This document shows, piece after piece, positions 23,897 through 34,120 of a stretch of DNA of 64,000 nt. Below the pieces are notes generated by a model. The model did not search any database. It was given only the letters and a program-made list of their open reading frames with translations, and was not told the origin of the DNA. Origin of the DNA: Lachnospiraceae bacterium. Its GTDB lineage: Bacteria; Bacillota; Clostridia; Lachnospirales; Lachnospiraceae. A program made the position numbers and the translations under genes. The stretch covers positions 1 to 64,000 of the forward strand of contig JALERW010000085.1 of assembly GCA_022763925.1 (NCBI GenBank), given 5' to 3'. Position 1 is the stretch's first letter; the number at the start of each line of letters is the position of its first letter.

Positions 23897-26005
23897 TCAA
23901 ACCTCAAACAGCAGATCTCCATAGGAGGGCATCGGCCACATATCCTTATCCACGATCATTTCCAGACGGTCCACGGGTCTTCGAAGCTGCTCCATGGCAG
24001 TATCCACCTCCGTCTTGAAATAGACGGCCCGTTCACGCCCCTGCGGCCGGCAGGCAGCCTCCTCCGTTACCTGCTTCAGCCTTTTCAACGCTTCCTTCGT
24101 ATCCTTCAAGAGTCCGGACAGCTCCACGAGCATTTCCTCCTGGACAGAGGTGTCCGCTGCCCCACAGGCTGTCTTCACCTCATTTACCGAACGTGCCAGA
24201 CTGGTAGCATACTGAATCGCCACCGGAAGGATCTGTTTGCTGGCAATGTCGATCATGGCGCGGGCCTCAATATTAATTGCCTTGGCATAGCTTTCATATT
24301 TGATCTCCTGTCTGGATTCCAGCTCTGCTTTGGTCATGACATGAAACTTTTCAAACAGAGCTACCGTTTCCTCTGAGGTGAGATACGGGATCGCCTCTAC
24401 CATGGAGGAAATATTCGGAAGCCCCCTGCGGCGGGCCTCCTCAACCCATTCCTCAGAATAGCCGTTTCCGTTAAATACGATCCGGTAATGCTCCGAAGCA
24501 TATTTCTTTATCAGATCATGCACTGCCTCATGAAAATTCTCTGCTTTTTCCAGCTCGTCACACGCCTCGCAGAAAGCCTCTGCCGCTATCGTATTCAGCA
24601 CCACGTTGGGAGATGCAATGGAATCCCGTGATCCCACCATACGGAATTCGAATTTGTTTCCGGTAAAAGCAAACGGTGACGTACGGTTCCGATCCGTGGC
24701 ATCCTTCGTGAAATCCGGAAGCGTCTTCACGCCGGTGCGCAGCTTTTCTCCATGCATGCTGTGTGTAGCCTCTCCCGTACTGATCAGCTGGCGCAGCACA
24801 TCCTCCAGCTGTTCTCCAAGATATACGGAAATAATAGCCGGCGGTGCCTCATTGGCTCCAAGGCGGTGATCATTTCCCACATCCGCAGCCGATTCCCGAA
24901 GAAGGGCTGCGTGGCGGTCCACCGCCTTCAGGATACAGGTCAGTACAAGAAGGAACTGTACATTTTCATGAGGAGTCTTCCCGGGATCCAGAAGATTGAT
25001 GCCGTCATCCGTAGTCAGCGACCAGTTATTATGCTTACCGGAGCCATTTACCCCTGCGAAGGGCTTCTCATGCAGCAGGCACTGAAGATTATGCTTGTAG
25101 GCCACGCTTTTCAGCGTTTCCATCACCAGCTGATTATGATCTGCCGCGACATTGCACTGAGCGTAAATAGGTGCCAGCTCGTGCTGTCCCGGAGCCACCT
25201 CATTGTGCTGTGTCTTGGCAGATACCCCAAGCTTCCATAGCTCCTCATTCACATCCCGCATAAAGTCCATGATCCGTTCCCGGATCACGCCGAAATAATG
25301 GTCATCCAGCTCCTGACCCTTGGGCGGCATGGCACCGAACAGGGTTCGGCCGGTAAAAATCAGGTCTTTTCGTTTCAGATATTTGTCACGGTCGATGATA
25401 AAATACTCCTGTTCCGCTCCCACGGATGGGGTCACCCGGGTGGAGGTGGTATTTCCGAACAGACGAATCAGGCGCAGCGCCTGCTTGTTTACCGCCTCCA
25501 TGGACCGAAGCAGCGGTGTTTTCTGGTCCAGAGCCTCCCCCTTATAGGAACAGAAGGCCGTGGGAATATACAGGGTTGCACCCTTTTTGTCCTTCTTTAC
25601 AAAGGCCGGTGACGTACAGTCCCAGGCGGTATAGCCTCTGGCCTCAAACGTGGCACGCAGTCCGCCCGAAGGGAACGAGGAGGCATCCGGCTCTCCCTTG
25701 ATCAGTTCTTTTCCCGAGAATTCCATCAGAACCTTGCCGTTCTCTTTGGGGGCCGATAAAAACGCATCATGCTTTTCGGCCGTTGCCCCGGTCAGCGGCT
25801 GGAACCAGTGAGAATAGTGGGTTGCCCCCTTCTCAATTGCCCATTCTTTCATCTCATGGGCAATGACATCCGCCATCGCCGCATCCAGTTCTTTTCCTTC
25901 CTGTATGGTCTTCTTCAGCTGGCTGTATACTTTTTTCGGAAGACGCTCCTGCATCACCGAATCGTTAAATACATTTTCACCGAAAATCTCCATGATATTC
26001 TGCAT
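23897..26005 (-). CDS. glnN: Glutamine synthetase type III (second copy)
   Basis: 702 aa from the ATG at 26005, which follows AAGGGCGGAG; a start nine codons earlier is possible. The protein is strongly similar to the first copy along its whole length, with the same active-site blocks ([43 protein letters not shown]). The two differ most in the C-terminal helices, where this one has extra cysteine and arginine residues. It lies 247 bases upstream of the first copy in the same direction, pointing to an old tandem duplication with separate control. Confidence 0.92.
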   Translation of the reverse strand: MQNIMEIFGENVFNDSVMQERLPKKVYSQLKKTIQEGKELDAAMADVIAHEMKEWAIEKGATHYSHWFQPLTGATAEKHDAFLSAPKENGKVLMEFSGKELIKGEPDASSFPSGGLRATFEARGYTAWDCTSPAFVKKDKKGATLYIPTAFCSYKGEALDQKTPLLRSMEAVNKQALRLIRLFGNTTSTRVTPSVGAEQEYFIIDRDKYLKRKDLIFTGRTLFGAMPPKGQELDDHYFGVIRERIMDFMRDVNEELWKLGVSAKTQHNEVAPGQHELAPIYAQCNVAADHNQLVMETLKSVAYKHNLQCLLHEKPFAGVNGSGKHNNWSLTTDDGINLLDPGKTPHENVQFLLVLTCILKAVDRHAALLRESAADVGNDHRLGANEAPPAIISVYLGEQLEDVLRQLISTGEATHSMHGEKLRTGVKTLPDFTKDATDRNRTSPFAFTGNKFEFRMVGSRDSIASPNVVLNTIAAEAFCEACDELEKAENFHEAVHDLIKKYASEHYRIVFNGNGYSEEWVEEARRRGLPNISSMVEAIPYLTSEETVALFEKFHVMTKAELESRQEIKYESYAKAINIEARAMIDIASKQILPVAIQYATSLARSVNEVKTACGAADTSVQEEMLVELSGLLKDTKEALKRLKQVTEEAACRPQGRERAVYFKTEVDTAMEQLRRPVDRLEMIVDKDMWPMPSYGDLLFEV

Positions 26006-26107
26006 TTTCTCCGCCCTTCCCGTACTTTCCATTCCTGTTCTATTTCTTATTATTCCTGTTGCATAAAACCGACTTTCAGATTATATTTCTACTTCTATTC
26101 AATTATT

Positions 26108-26138
26108 ATTATAATCTTATATAAGAATACACTGGCAA
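26108..26138 (-). promoter_or_regulatory. Candidate promoter of the second glnN
   Basis: On the minus strand TTGCCA (26133-26138) and TATAAT (26108-26113) have a 19-base spacer; a TATATAAGATTATAAT stretch gives alternative -10 positions. No leader terminator lies between here and the start codon. Confidence 0.4.
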
Positions 26139-26179
26139 GTTGGAAAAAGCAAGACGGAACATGGGAAAAGTCCAAAAGG

Positions 26180-26217
26180 AAAAAAAGGCTTCGCACCACA
26201 CCGGTGATGCGAAGCCT
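26180..26217 (-). terminator. Terminator of the fructose-bisphosphate aldolase gene
   Basis: On the minus strand AGGCTTCGCATC pairs with a GTGCGAAGCCT arm and is followed by six T. It lies about 35 bases after the stop codon at 26253. Confidence 0.9.
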
Positions 26218-26252
26218 GCCTTTCAAAAAAACTTCCGGATCCGTTCTTTCGC

Positions 26253-27116
26253 TTATGCCTTATTTACAGAACCGAACAGTTCAATTTTTTCCTTCACCTT
26301 ATCTACAATTGCAGCGGTTCCGGGAGCCAGAAGCTTACGGGGATCAAAGCCCTTGCCTTCCAGGTCCTTTCCTGCCTCGATGTATTTTCTCGTTGCCTCT
26401 GCAAAAGAGATCTGGCATTCGGTATTTACATTGATCTTGGCAACGCCCAGGGAAATTGCCTTTTTGATCATATCATCCGGGATTCCGGTTCCTCCGTGAA
26501 GAACCAGCGGCATGGTTCCGGTCTTCTGCTGGATCGCATCCAGAGTCTCAAAGCTCAGTCCCTTCCAGTTTGCCGGATATTTTCCATGAATATTGCCGAT
26601 GCCTGCTGCCAGCATGGTGATGCCAAGATCGGCAACCGCCTTACATTCATTGGGATCCGCGCACTCGCCCATACCGATCACGCCGTCCTCTTCTCCGCCG
26701 ATGGAGCCTACCTCTGCCTCCAGAGACATCCCCTTCTCCGCGCAGATCTTCACAAGCTCTTTGGTCTTTGCAATATTTTCCTCGATGGGATAATGGGAAC
26801 CGTCAAACATAATGGAAGAAAAACCTGCCTCGATACACTTCATGCATCCGTCATAGCTGCCGTGATCCAGATGAAGCGCTACCGGAACGCTAATATTCAT
26901 CTCCTCGATCATAGCCTGAACCATGGCAGATACCGTCTTATATCCGGTCATATACTTTCCGGCGCCCTCAGACACTCCGAGGATAACCGGAGAATTGCAC
27001 TCCTGTGCAGCAGTAAGCACCGCTTTCGTCCACTCCAGATTATTGATGTTAAACTGGCCTACTGCATATTTTCCTGCTTTTGCCTTTTCAAGCATTTCTT
27101 TTGCTGATACCAACAT
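26253..27116 (-). CDS. fba: Class II fructose-bisphosphate aldolase
   Basis: 287 aa. The zinc ligands are visible: HLDHG near residue 80-85, the SLEAEVGSIGGEEDG region with a metal-binding Glu, the IGNIHGKYP histidine and the LVLHGGTGIPD histidine. The phosphate-binding INVNTE follows. It cleaves fructose 1,6-bisphosphate into glyceraldehyde 3-phosphate and dihydroxyacetone phosphate in glycolysis; a tagatose- or ketose-bisphosphate substrate cannot be excluded from sequence alone. Start behind GGAGGTAAGAT. It is monocistronic, with its own terminator. Confidence 0.9.
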   Translation of the reverse strand: MLVSAKEMLEKAKAGKYAVGQFNINNLEWTKAVLTAAQECNSPVILGVSEGAGKYMTGYKTVSAMVQAMIEEMNISVPVALHLDHGSYDGCMKCIEAGFSSIMFDGSHYPIEENIAKTKELVKICAEKGMSLEAEVGSIGGEEDGVIGMGECADPNECKAVADLGITMLAAGIGNIHGKYPANWKGLSFETLDAIQQKTGTMPLVLHGGTGIPDDMIKKAISLGVAKINVNTECQISFAEATRKYIEAGKDLEGKGFDPRKLLAPGTAAIVDKVKEKIELFGSVNKA

Positions 27117-27139
27117 ATCTTACCTCCGTAGAAAACATG

Positions 27140-27157
27140 TATGTAACGCTTCGGTTA
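27140..27157. promoter_or_regulatory. Inverted repeat in the fba leader
   Basis: TGTAAC and GTTACA are perfect arms around GCTTCG, about 20 bases before the fba start codon. A TATAAT-like hexamer for the minus strand lies about 40 bases further upstream, without a good -35. Function is not evident. Confidence 0.3.
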
Positions 27158-27242
27158 CACCTGTTCAGTCATAGTATTGTTTGTTACTGACGTAATTATA
27201 ACTCATTTTCCGCAAAAAAGATACCGCTTTTTTCATCCGGCA

Positions 27243-28298
27243 CTATATCTGCTTCTTCATCTCAATCTCTTCCAGATTCTGGTATGTCACCGGCTCATAG
27301 GGAAGACGGATGTATTTCCCGTCCTGAAGCGCAAATTTTTCAGACAGCGGATGATTGGTACACAAAGACCAGGCAAGCTCGATAATTCCTTCCGACTGTC
27401 CCCGTGCATCATTGAGCACCGTTCCGTAAAGCTCCTGCTTGCGCACTGCCTCCAGTGCCACATCGGTCCCGTCAATCCCCACTACTACCGGCCACTGCTG
27501 TGGCCCATCCTCCTTCAGCGCATCAATAGCCCCAAGAGCCATATCATCGTTATTGGCAAAGATCACCTCGATCTCCTCTCCGAAGCTGTTCAGCCACTGA
27601 GCCGTCTTTGTCATGGCCTGGGCCCGGTTCCAGTTCGCGATCTCGTCCGCAAGGCGTTCCACCTGTATTTTGCTGTCCGTTACGGTCTTGATGGCATACT
27701 CAGTTCTCACCAGAGAATCCTGATGTCCGGCCTCTCCTTCCAGGATCACATACTGCAGCCTTCCGTCCCCATTTTTGTCGATCTCATCCATCCGTTCCCG
27801 GCAGCACTCCACCACAAGATTTCCCTGCATAATGCCGGACTCAAAAGCCTCTGCTCCCACATAGTACAGCTTGTCCCAGCGTTCCAGATCCTCCTCCACC
27901 AGCTCCCGGTTAAAAAAGATCACCGGAGTATCCGTATTCTTGGCTTTTTCAATGATCGTGGATGCATCGGTCCGGTCCACCAGATTCACGCATACCACAT
28001 CGTATCCGTCATTCAGGAACTCCTCCACCTGGTCATTCTGTGTCAGCTGACTGTGTCCGGCATTCACGACCTCCATCGTAATTTTGATGTTTTCCTGCTT
28101 CTCCTTTTCTTTGACATACACGTTCATATATTCCAGCATGCTGGAAATGAATGTGTCATACTGATCATATACACTGACACCGATCTTCATGCTTTTTACT
28201 GTTTCTTCCTGCTGTCCGAACAGCGTATGCTTTCCCGAGCACCCGGTCAGTCCGACGATCAGTACCAGTGCCATAGCTGCGCCCGCAAAACGTCTCAT
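27243..28298 (-). CDS. Galactose-binding-protein-like sugar-binding lipoprotein
   Basis: 351 aa. The signal peptide ends at the lipobox LTGC (Cys20). The type I periplasmic binding fold has a galactose-binding-protein Ca2+ loop, D174-x-N176-x-D178-G, and sugar-site segments FFNREL and FANNDDMALGAIDAL. It is clearly related to the MglB at 35721 but diverged. It is the last gene of the sensor operon rather than of the transporter operon, so it may bring sugar to the sensor or to MglAC. Start at 28298 behind AAGGAGGAAGGC. Confidence 0.85.
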   Translation of the reverse strand: MRRFAGAAMALVLIVGLTGCSGKHTLFGQQEETVKSMKIGVSVYDQYDTFISSMLEYMNVYVKEKEKQENIKITMEVVNAGHSQLTQNDQVEEFLNDGYDVVCVNLVDRTDASTIIEKAKNTDTPVIFFNRELVEEDLERWDKLYYVGAEAFESGIMQGNLVVECCRERMDEIDKNGDGRLQYVILEGEAGHQDSLVRTEYAIKTVTDSKIQVERLADEIANWNRAQAMTKTAQWLNSFGEEIEVIFANNDDMALGAIDALKEDGPQQWPVVVGIDGTDVALEAVRKQELYGTVLNDARGQSEGIIELAWSLCTNHPLSEKFALQDGKYIRLPYEPVTYQNLEEIEMKKQI

Positions 28299-28308
28299 GC
28301 CTTCCTCC

Positions 28309-29310
28309 TTACTGTACGATTGGGAACAGAAGTCTCTGAAGCTCCGGATCATACATATTCTCCCTTGTCGCCTTATAATATTCAATGGATATCTCCTGCA
28401 TCTGACGCACAGACGCTTCGTTGTCCAGATAATTCACCATCTGCTCCATGCCAAGATATCCGATACTGAACTCATTCTGGAACACAAGCCCTCCGATACT
28501 GCCCTTATCCAGATAGTACACGATTTTATCCGTGGCACCGATCCCATAAACTTCCGGAGCCTGCTGCATATGCTCCGGACTTTCCTCCCGGTGCTTTTTC
28601 TCCCGGATTTCGGTCACTGCATCCAGCGTCTGCTCCAGGGCCACGTCATCCAGGGCCACAAGCGCTCTTCCGTCCCCTTCCATACGGTACATCTTGTCGA
28701 TGTAAAGACTCAGGCGAAAATCACCCTCGCCCCGTTCCCAGAGCAGGACATCCGCATCCTCACCCACGCCGTCCATAAAACCCTGATATCTCCTTTTCAC
28801 GCTGTCTCTCTCGGTATATTCATAGATCAGGGCAATTTTTCTGTGCTCACTGCCGACCATCTCTCCAAGCATTTTCCCCATGCCGTAATCATCGGCCGCC
28901 AGAAGTCCCAGTGTCTTATCCGAATCTTTTATCCCGGTTTCAATCATAAGCACCGGAACCTTCGCGGTCGCTGCCGTCACTGCCTCATTGACCGCTTCGC
29001 TGTCCGCCGCAGCCATCAGAATTCCCTGGGCTCCGTTTTCTATTTCTCTTGACAGGAGATCAATCTGCTCCTTTGCATCTGCCTCCGAGGACATATTGAT
29101 GACACTGACCTCTGCCCCGAAATCCTTCGCGCCCTGGCTGATTCCTTCCCGCATGAATGCCCATCGGTCCAGATTCGTTCCGTATACAATGACGGATATC
29201 CGGCAGCGTTCCTCCTTCGCAGAACCATCATGCATATATCCGTACACAACCATACACAAAAGATATATCAGGGCAAGCCCTGCCAGAAGGACCTTTACAT
29301 TTTTTTTCAT
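28309..29310 (-). CDS. Membrane-anchored periplasmic-binding-protein-like sensor partner
   Basis: 333 aa. An uncleaved-looking hydrophobic segment (about 6-25) anchors a type I periplasmic binding (RbsB/LacI-like) domain with ISVIVYGTNLDRWAFMREGI at its start and GILMAAADSEAV. The start overlaps the kinase stop codon by four bases (ATGA), so the two are coupled. In Firmicute systems such proteins bind a sugar outside and touch the extracellular domain of a YesM-type kinase. It lacks the calcium-loop motif of the neighbouring binding proteins. Confidence 0.8.
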   Translation of the reverse strand: MKKNVKVLLAGLALIYLLCMVVYGYMHDGSAKEERCRISVIVYGTNLDRWAFMREGISQGAKDFGAEVSVINMSSEADAKEQIDLLSREIENGAQGILMAAADSEAVNEAVTAATAKVPVLMIETGIKDSDKTLGLLAADDYGMGKMLGEMVGSEHRKIALIYEYTERDSVKRRYQGFMDGVGEDADVLLWERGEGDFRLSLYIDKMYRMEGDGRALVALDDVALEQTLDAVTEIREKKHREESPEHMQQAPEVYGIGATDKIVYYLDKGSIGGLVFQNEFSIGYLGMEQMVNYLDNEASVRQMQEISIEYYKATRENMYDPELQRLLFPIVQ

Positions 29311-31115
29311 TTCAGTCCCTCCCTTCCGATTTCCTCGGTATATGGAACCATGGGAAGATGGATCCGTATGGTTGTCCCCTCATCCGGTTCACTTTCTATG
29401 GTGAGCCCGTATGCAGCTCCGAAATAGAGCTGAATTCTCTGATGAACATTGATGAGTCCTATGCCGGAGCCCTTTTTTCTCACCCGGTTATTGTCTGTCA
29501 GAAGCAGCTCCACGGTTTCCGGCGGCATCCCAAGTCCGTCATCCGACACCTCGATATAAATATCTTTGTCCTTAACATAGCCCTTCACCGTAATCTCTCC
29601 ATCGCCATCCTCTGTTCCGTAATAAATCGCATTTTCCAGAAGCGGCTGAACGATAAGCTTAATGGTACTGCAGTCCAGAATTTCCGGCTGAATATCCATT
29701 TCCACCGTAAAACGGTTTTTATAACGGAGCTTCTGAATGCTGAGATAATTCTGGGCATGCTCCAGTTCACTTCGGATCGGAATAATATTCCTTCCCTTAC
29801 TCAGGCTGATCCGGAACAGATTCGCCAGGGAGGTCACCATGGTGATCGCCTCCTCGTACCGTTCACTTTCCACCATCCACACAATGGAATCCAGCGTATT
29901 ATACAGAAAATGCGGGTTAATCTGGGACTGAAGGGCATCCAGCTCACTTTTCCGCTTGGCCTCCTGCTCCACCACTATATCATCCATCAGCTTTCGCATC
30001 TGGTTGACCATAGACTGGATGCTGTGGCCAAGACTTTCTATCTCATAGGAGCCTCCGATATAGATTTCCCTTGCCAGATTTCCTTCCTCCTCCAGCTCTT
30101 TTACAGATTTCTCCAGCTTCTGGATCGGTGTCGCAATTCTGGAGGATACAAGCACATTGGCCGCCAGCATAACCAGAATAAAAAATATAATCAGCATGAC
30201 CGCAAAAAAACGTACCTGCACGGTATTCATCGTAAACTCACTGGACGGTGTCACGCTTACCACCTTCCAGCCCGTGTATCCCACAGACTTTACGATAATC
30301 ACCCGTTCATCGCCCTCAAAATCCTCCACATAGCTTCCGTCCTGATGCGAGGCGGCTTCCCGGTTGCTCTCATTGAGAATATTCGTATTCAGCAGTTTCT
30401 GCTTCGGATGGTAAATGATCTCCCCCTCACTGTCCATCAGATAGACATAGCCTCCCGATGTCTTGGAGTTCACCTTGTCAAAAATCTGTTCGATCCCGCT
30501 GAAATTCATGTCAACCAGAAGAATTCCGCGGCTGGTCTCTCCGGCATGATTCAGCTCCACCACACGGCTCAGGGAGATGACCCAGTAATAGCGGTAACTG
30601 CTCTCCTCAAACAGATTCTGCACATGAGGAATGGAAAAATGAAGATTTTCAATTTTGGAATTTGCCGCAGCGAACCACTGCTGTTCTGTCACTGCAGTCC
30701 CTTTTTTCATGTTATCCACCGGAACGGCCTCAATCAGCTCTCCGCTCTCCGTAAAGCAGGCAATGCTGATCAGGCTGTCCTTATTGGCTTCATACAGGAG
30801 ATTCATCTTATCTCCCAGTGCTTCCTGCGCAAGATCCGTCTTCTTAATGACCGCATAATAGGTTGTATCTGATATGCGCATCATATTCCGAATATAGCTC
30901 TCCATGCCGAGACATACCTGATCCATCAGCTTTTTGCTGTCCTCCACAGCCACTTCCCGAACACTGGCAGCAAACCGTCCATACAGAGCGCTCCCCATCA
31001 GTGCCATGCCAAGAATACTCAGCACGGAAAAGGAGAGGGTAATCAGCATCTGAATGCTGCGCTTCCGGTAGCTGTCCATAATTCTGTCATACAGTTTTCG
31101 ATATCGTTCTCTCAT
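29307..31115 (-). CDS. Sensor histidine kinase, YesM/LytS (HPK7) type
   Basis: 602 aa. A first membrane helix (about 20-42), an extracellular Cache-like domain, a second helix near 305-330, a HAMP-like linker, then the His_kinase block with the phospho-acceptor His in QINPHFLYNTLDSI and a HATPase domain with DDGLGM and GSGIGLINVHQRI. It signals to the AraC-type response regulator, whose stop codon overlaps its start (ATGA). The downstream binding proteins and the adjacent mglBAC operon point to a sugar as the signal. Confidence 0.9.
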   Translation of the reverse strand: MRERYRKLYDRIMDSYRKRSIQMLITLSFSVLSILGMALMGSALYGRFAASVREVAVEDSKKLMDQVCLGMESYIRNMMRISDTTYYAVIKKTDLAQEALGDKMNLLYEANKDSLISIACFTESGELIEAVPVDNMKKGTAVTEQQWFAAANSKIENLHFSIPHVQNLFEESSYRYYWVISLSRVVELNHAGETSRGILLVDMNFSGIEQIFDKVNSKTSGGYVYLMDSEGEIIYHPKQKLLNTNILNESNREAASHQDGSYVEDFEGDERVIIVKSVGYTGWKVVSVTPSSEFTMNTVQVRFFAVMLIIFFILVMLAANVLVSSRIATPIQKLEKSVKELEEEGNLAREIYIGGSYEIESLGHSIQSMVNQMRKLMDDIVVEQEAKRKSELDALQSQINPHFLYNTLDSIVWMVESERYEEAITMVTSLANLFRISLSKGRNIIPIRSELEHAQNYLSIQKLRYKNRFTVEMDIQPEILDCSTIKLIVQPLLENAIYYGTEDGDGEITVKGYVKDKDIYIEVSDDGLGMPPETVELLLTDNNRVRKKGSGIGLINVHQRIQLYFGAAYGLTIESEPDEGTTIRIHLPMVPYTEEIGREGLK

Positions 31116-32710
31116 TCTTTTCCTGTCCGTCCCGCCCGGTATCTGGACGGCGCAATTCCGTAGGTTTTCTTAAATACGTAACTGAAATAGTTCGGCTCCG
31201 TATATCCCACTTTTTCCGCAATCATATAGGTCTTGTCCTCTGTCGTATTCAGAAGCTCCACCGCCCGCTCCATACGCACCGCCGTCACATAGGCCACAAA
31301 GGTCATCCCGGTCTCTTTCTTAAACAGGGTGGAAAAATACGCGGGGCTGACATTCAGCTCCTTACAGATGCCCTCCACGGAAAGATTGCTGTCCCCATAA
31401 TTCTCCTGAACATACTGCTTCGCCCGCTCAATGATGGATTTCGTGGAATCCGCCCGCTCTCTTCGGATCACATGACGTACCTTCATGCAGATATCCCTCA
31501 TCCAGCTTCCCAGCGCCTCCGGGGAATCCAGCTGATACAGGTTCTGGTAAATATTATCCTGAGGAGGAAAGATCTGATTCATATCGATCTCATAGCTTCT
31601 GCCCAGCTTATAAATCTCAGCGATCAGCTCCATCAGAAAAATCTGATACTGGGGCAGGGAGACCTTGGACTGTTTCAGATTTTTTAAAAACACATGGATA
31701 CTGCCCTCCAGATCCTCTTTGGTCCCCAGCTTCACCTCCCGGAGAATATCCTGCACCCCCAGCTGGCTGATCCGGTCCCCCTCCTCTGTCTTGGGCTCCA
31801 CATCCTTAATATAAATAGCCTGATTCGAATCCACCAGCACCCGGTAATCCAGCGCATTCTTTGCCTCCTTATAGGACCGGTGCAGATTCGACCGCTTGAT
31901 ACAGGGTGTTCCGATTCCGATGGTTGTATTGGCATCGAGTACCCTGCGCGCAATCTTACATACCTGATCCATCAGATAAATAAAATAGGTAAAGCGGTCC
32001 TCATCCTCAAAAAGCGCGATCACAATTACCTTATCCAGATAAACGATCGTCCGGTATCCCATGCCTCCCAGATTTTCTTCCATAATCTGCTTCAGGGATA
32101 TATTCAGAAGCCGGTTCTCTGCGCTTCCTTCATTCTGCTCCACGGTTCCAACCGCAACCGCATAATAATTTGCCTTCATCTCCATCTCATAGGATGCCAG
32201 TGTCTCATCGATCTTCTCATCCGGGATCTTCCCCTCGAGAAGTCCAATCAGGAACTGCTCCCTCATAATCGGAAGACTTTCCTGATAATAGGCATTTAAG
32301 CGGCTCTCATTCCGTCTCTGATCAATCTCCCGGTCCAGATTCTCCCGTATCCGGAGAAATACATTTTTAAGCTCCGATGCATTCAACGGCTTCAGCAGAT
32401 ATTCCTCGGCTTCCAGCTTGATCGCCTCTTTTGCATACTCAAACTCATCAAAGCCGGAAAAAATGATAACCTTTGTATTTTTTCGATTCTCCTTCAGCTT
32501 TCTGGTCAGCGTCAGTCCATCCATGAACGGCATCTTGATATCTGTCATCACCACATCCGGATGCACCCGGGCCTGAAGCTCCAGTGCCTCCTGTCCGTTT
32601 TCCGCCGATGCCACCACCTCAAAGCCAATCTCCTCCCAGTCAATCTTTCTGGCAATCGCCTGGCGTACATCCTCTTCATCATCCACCAGCATTACTCTGT
32701 ATAAACTCAT
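31112..32710 (-). CDS. Response regulator with AraC-type DNA-binding domain (YesN family)
   Basis: 532 aa. The receiver domain at 1-120 has the acidic pair D10/D11, phospho-acceptor D57 (VVMTDIKMP) and the KPL lysine near 106. A long middle region precedes two AraC helix-turn-helix motifs near the C-terminus (LSVEGICKELNVSPAYFSTLFKKE and YFSYVFKKTYG, split here by linker). ATG at 32710 starts directly at the receiver domain; its ribosome site is weak. The likely targets are its own operon and mglBAC. Confidence 0.9.
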   Translation of the reverse strand: MSLYRVMLVDDEEDVRQAIARKIDWEEIGFEVVASAENGQEALELQARVHPDVVMTDIKMPFMDGLTLTRKLKENRKNTKVIIFSGFDEFEYAKEAIKLEAEEYLLKPLNASELKNVFLRIRENLDREIDQRRNESRLNAYYQESLPIMREQFLIGLLEGKIPDEKIDETLASYEMEMKANYYAVAVGTVEQNEGSAENRLLNISLKQIMEENLGGMGYRTIVYLDKVIVIALFEDEDRFTYFIYLMDQVCKIARRVLDANTTIGIGTPCIKRSNLHRSYKEAKNALDYRVLVDSNQAIYIKDVEPKTEEGDRISQLGVQDILREVKLGTKEDLEGSIHVFLKNLKQSKVSLPQYQIFLMELIAEIYKLGRSYEIDMNQIFPPQDNIYQNLYQLDSPEALGSWMRDICMKVRHVIRRERADSTKSIIERAKQYVQENYGDSNLSVEGICKELNVSPAYFSTLFKKETGMTFVAYVTAVRMERAVELLNTTEDKTYMIAEKVGYTEPNYFSYVFKKTYGIAPSRYRAGRTGKE

Positions 32711-32747
32711 CCCATTCGTCCCCGATTTTCTGATTTTTTCCATACGG

Positions 32748-32975
32748 TTACAGCGCTTTTTGCATTCCATAATATACGAAAATTGCGATCAGAATTCCGA
32801 TCGCCGCCTTGCAGAAAATATCCACCTGGCGGTAAGTAAACGGAAGTCTGTCGTAAAAATTTTCCTTTGCCTGTGTAATCGCATCCCGGTTATCTTCCGC
32901 CTCCTCTGCAGGTTCCTGCGATTCTGCCGCCTGTTCCTCTGATTGAATGATCTTTTCTTCCGTCTCAAATTCCAT
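32748..32975 (-). CDS. Small acidic protein with a C-terminal membrane helix
   Basis: 75 aa from the ATG at 32975 behind GGAGGGTATCAGAGC. The first half is very acidic (many Glu), and the C-terminal 20 residues (FCKAAIGILIAIFVYYGMQKAL) form one membrane helix. It is the first gene of the sensor operon, 38 bases before the regulator. No family is recognised. It could be a small membrane modulator of the kinase or simply an unrelated gene. Confidence 0.65.
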   Translation of the reverse strand: MEFETEEKIIQSEEQAAESQEPAEEAEDNRDAITQAKENFYDRLPFTYRQVDIFCKAAIGILIAIFVYYGMQKAL

Positions 32976-33049
32976 GCTCTGATACCCTCCGCACTTTTTA
33001 TTCATTATATCATGTTCCCTTCAGAACTGCCAATCCTGATATAAGGAGA

Positions 33050-33087
33050 AAAGAAATGCCCTGCGGTCTTTTCAAACCGCAGGGCAT
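33050..33087 (-). terminator. Terminator of the mglBAC operon
   Basis: ATGCCCTGCGGT pairs perfectly with ACCGCAGGGCAT, followed on the minus strand by TTCTTTTCT. It separates mglC from the sensor operon. Confidence 0.85.
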
Positions 33088-33114
33088 TAAATCACTTGCA
33101 TCTTTCTAAAAAAA

Positions 33115-34107
33115 TTATTTCTTCGCCAGATATTTCCGAAGGTCAAGTGCAACAGCAACGATGATTACAAGACCCTGTACGATATACTGGAAGGAGGTAT
33201 CGATACCAAGGAACTGCATGGATACCTTCAGAAGCTCAAACACAAGCACACCGACCAGAATACCGGACACCTTACCGACACCGCCGTTGGTGGATACGCC
33301 GCCAATGGTACATGCCGCAATTGCCTCCAGCTCGTAGCCCTGTCCTGCGTTGACGGTCGCGCCGCCTGCCTTTGCTGCATACATGAAGCCGCCCAGAGCA
33401 TAAAGGGCGCCTGCAAGCGTATAGATAATGATTTTTGCCTTCTTAACATTTACACCGGATACCTCCGCAGCACTCTCATTACCGCCGATGGCATACATGT
33501 ATTTGCCGTGTCTTGTATAGTTGTACAGGAACCACATACAGATGCCGACTACAAATGCAATAATAAAGAAATACGGGATGATACCGAACAGCTTGCCGCT
33601 GGCCACGTTGGTAAAGCTCTTCTTAAAGCCGCCCAGCGGGGAGGCTCCCGTATACACGAGGCAGATACCATATACAACCGTCTGCATACCAAGGGTTGCG
33701 ATAAACGGAGGTACCTGGAAAAAGGAAATTACCAAACCATTGATCATACCGAAGATTGCGCAGACAATAACCGCTGCAAGAAGTCCTGCGATAACCGGAA
33801 CATCTCCCAGTCCCTTAAAGAATTTATCGGAATAATCAGCCTTCTGAAGAAGGGTACCTGCGATACATGCGCCAAGACCTACCATACGTCCTGCGGAAAG
33901 GTCTGTTCCTTTGGTGATCAGACAGCCGGATACGCCCAGTGCGATAACGAAACGGGTTGCCGTATTAATGGAAACATTGGAAAAGTTATTCCAGGTAAAG
34001 AAATTGTCCTTTGTGATACCTACGTATAATGCCATCAGAAGCAGAATAACGATAATTGCATGGTCCAACAAAAATTTCTTGATATCAAAATCTTTTGTTT
34101 TATTCAT
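33115..34107 (-). CDS. mglC: Galactose/methylgalactoside ABC transporter permease
   Basis: 330 aa with about ten membrane helices of the BPD_transp_2 (RbsC/MglC) family and the typical SAGRMVGLGACIAG and AAEVSGVNVKKAKIIIYTLAG segments, the latter being the coupling region for the ATPase. It forms the channel for a galactose-type sugar. Ribosome site AAGGAGG. It lies 13 bases after mglA and ends the operon. Confidence 0.92.
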   Translation of the reverse strand: MNKTKDFDIKKFLLDHAIIVILLLMALYVGITKDNFFTWNNFSNVSINTATRFVIALGVSGCLITKGTDLSAGRMVGLGACIAGTLLQKADYSDKFFKGLGDVPVIAGLLAAVIVCAIFGMINGLVISFFQVPPFIATLGMQTVVYGICLVYTGASPLGGFKKSFTNVASGKLFGIIPYFFIIAFVVGICMWFLYNYTRHGKYMYAIGGNESAAEVSGVNVKKAKIIIYTLAGALYALGGFMYAAKAGGATVNAGQGYELEAIAACTIGGVSTNGGVGKVSGILVGVLVFELLKVSMQFLGIDTSFQYIVQGLVIIVAVALDLRKYLAKK

Positions 34108-34120
34108 GATGAATTCCTCC

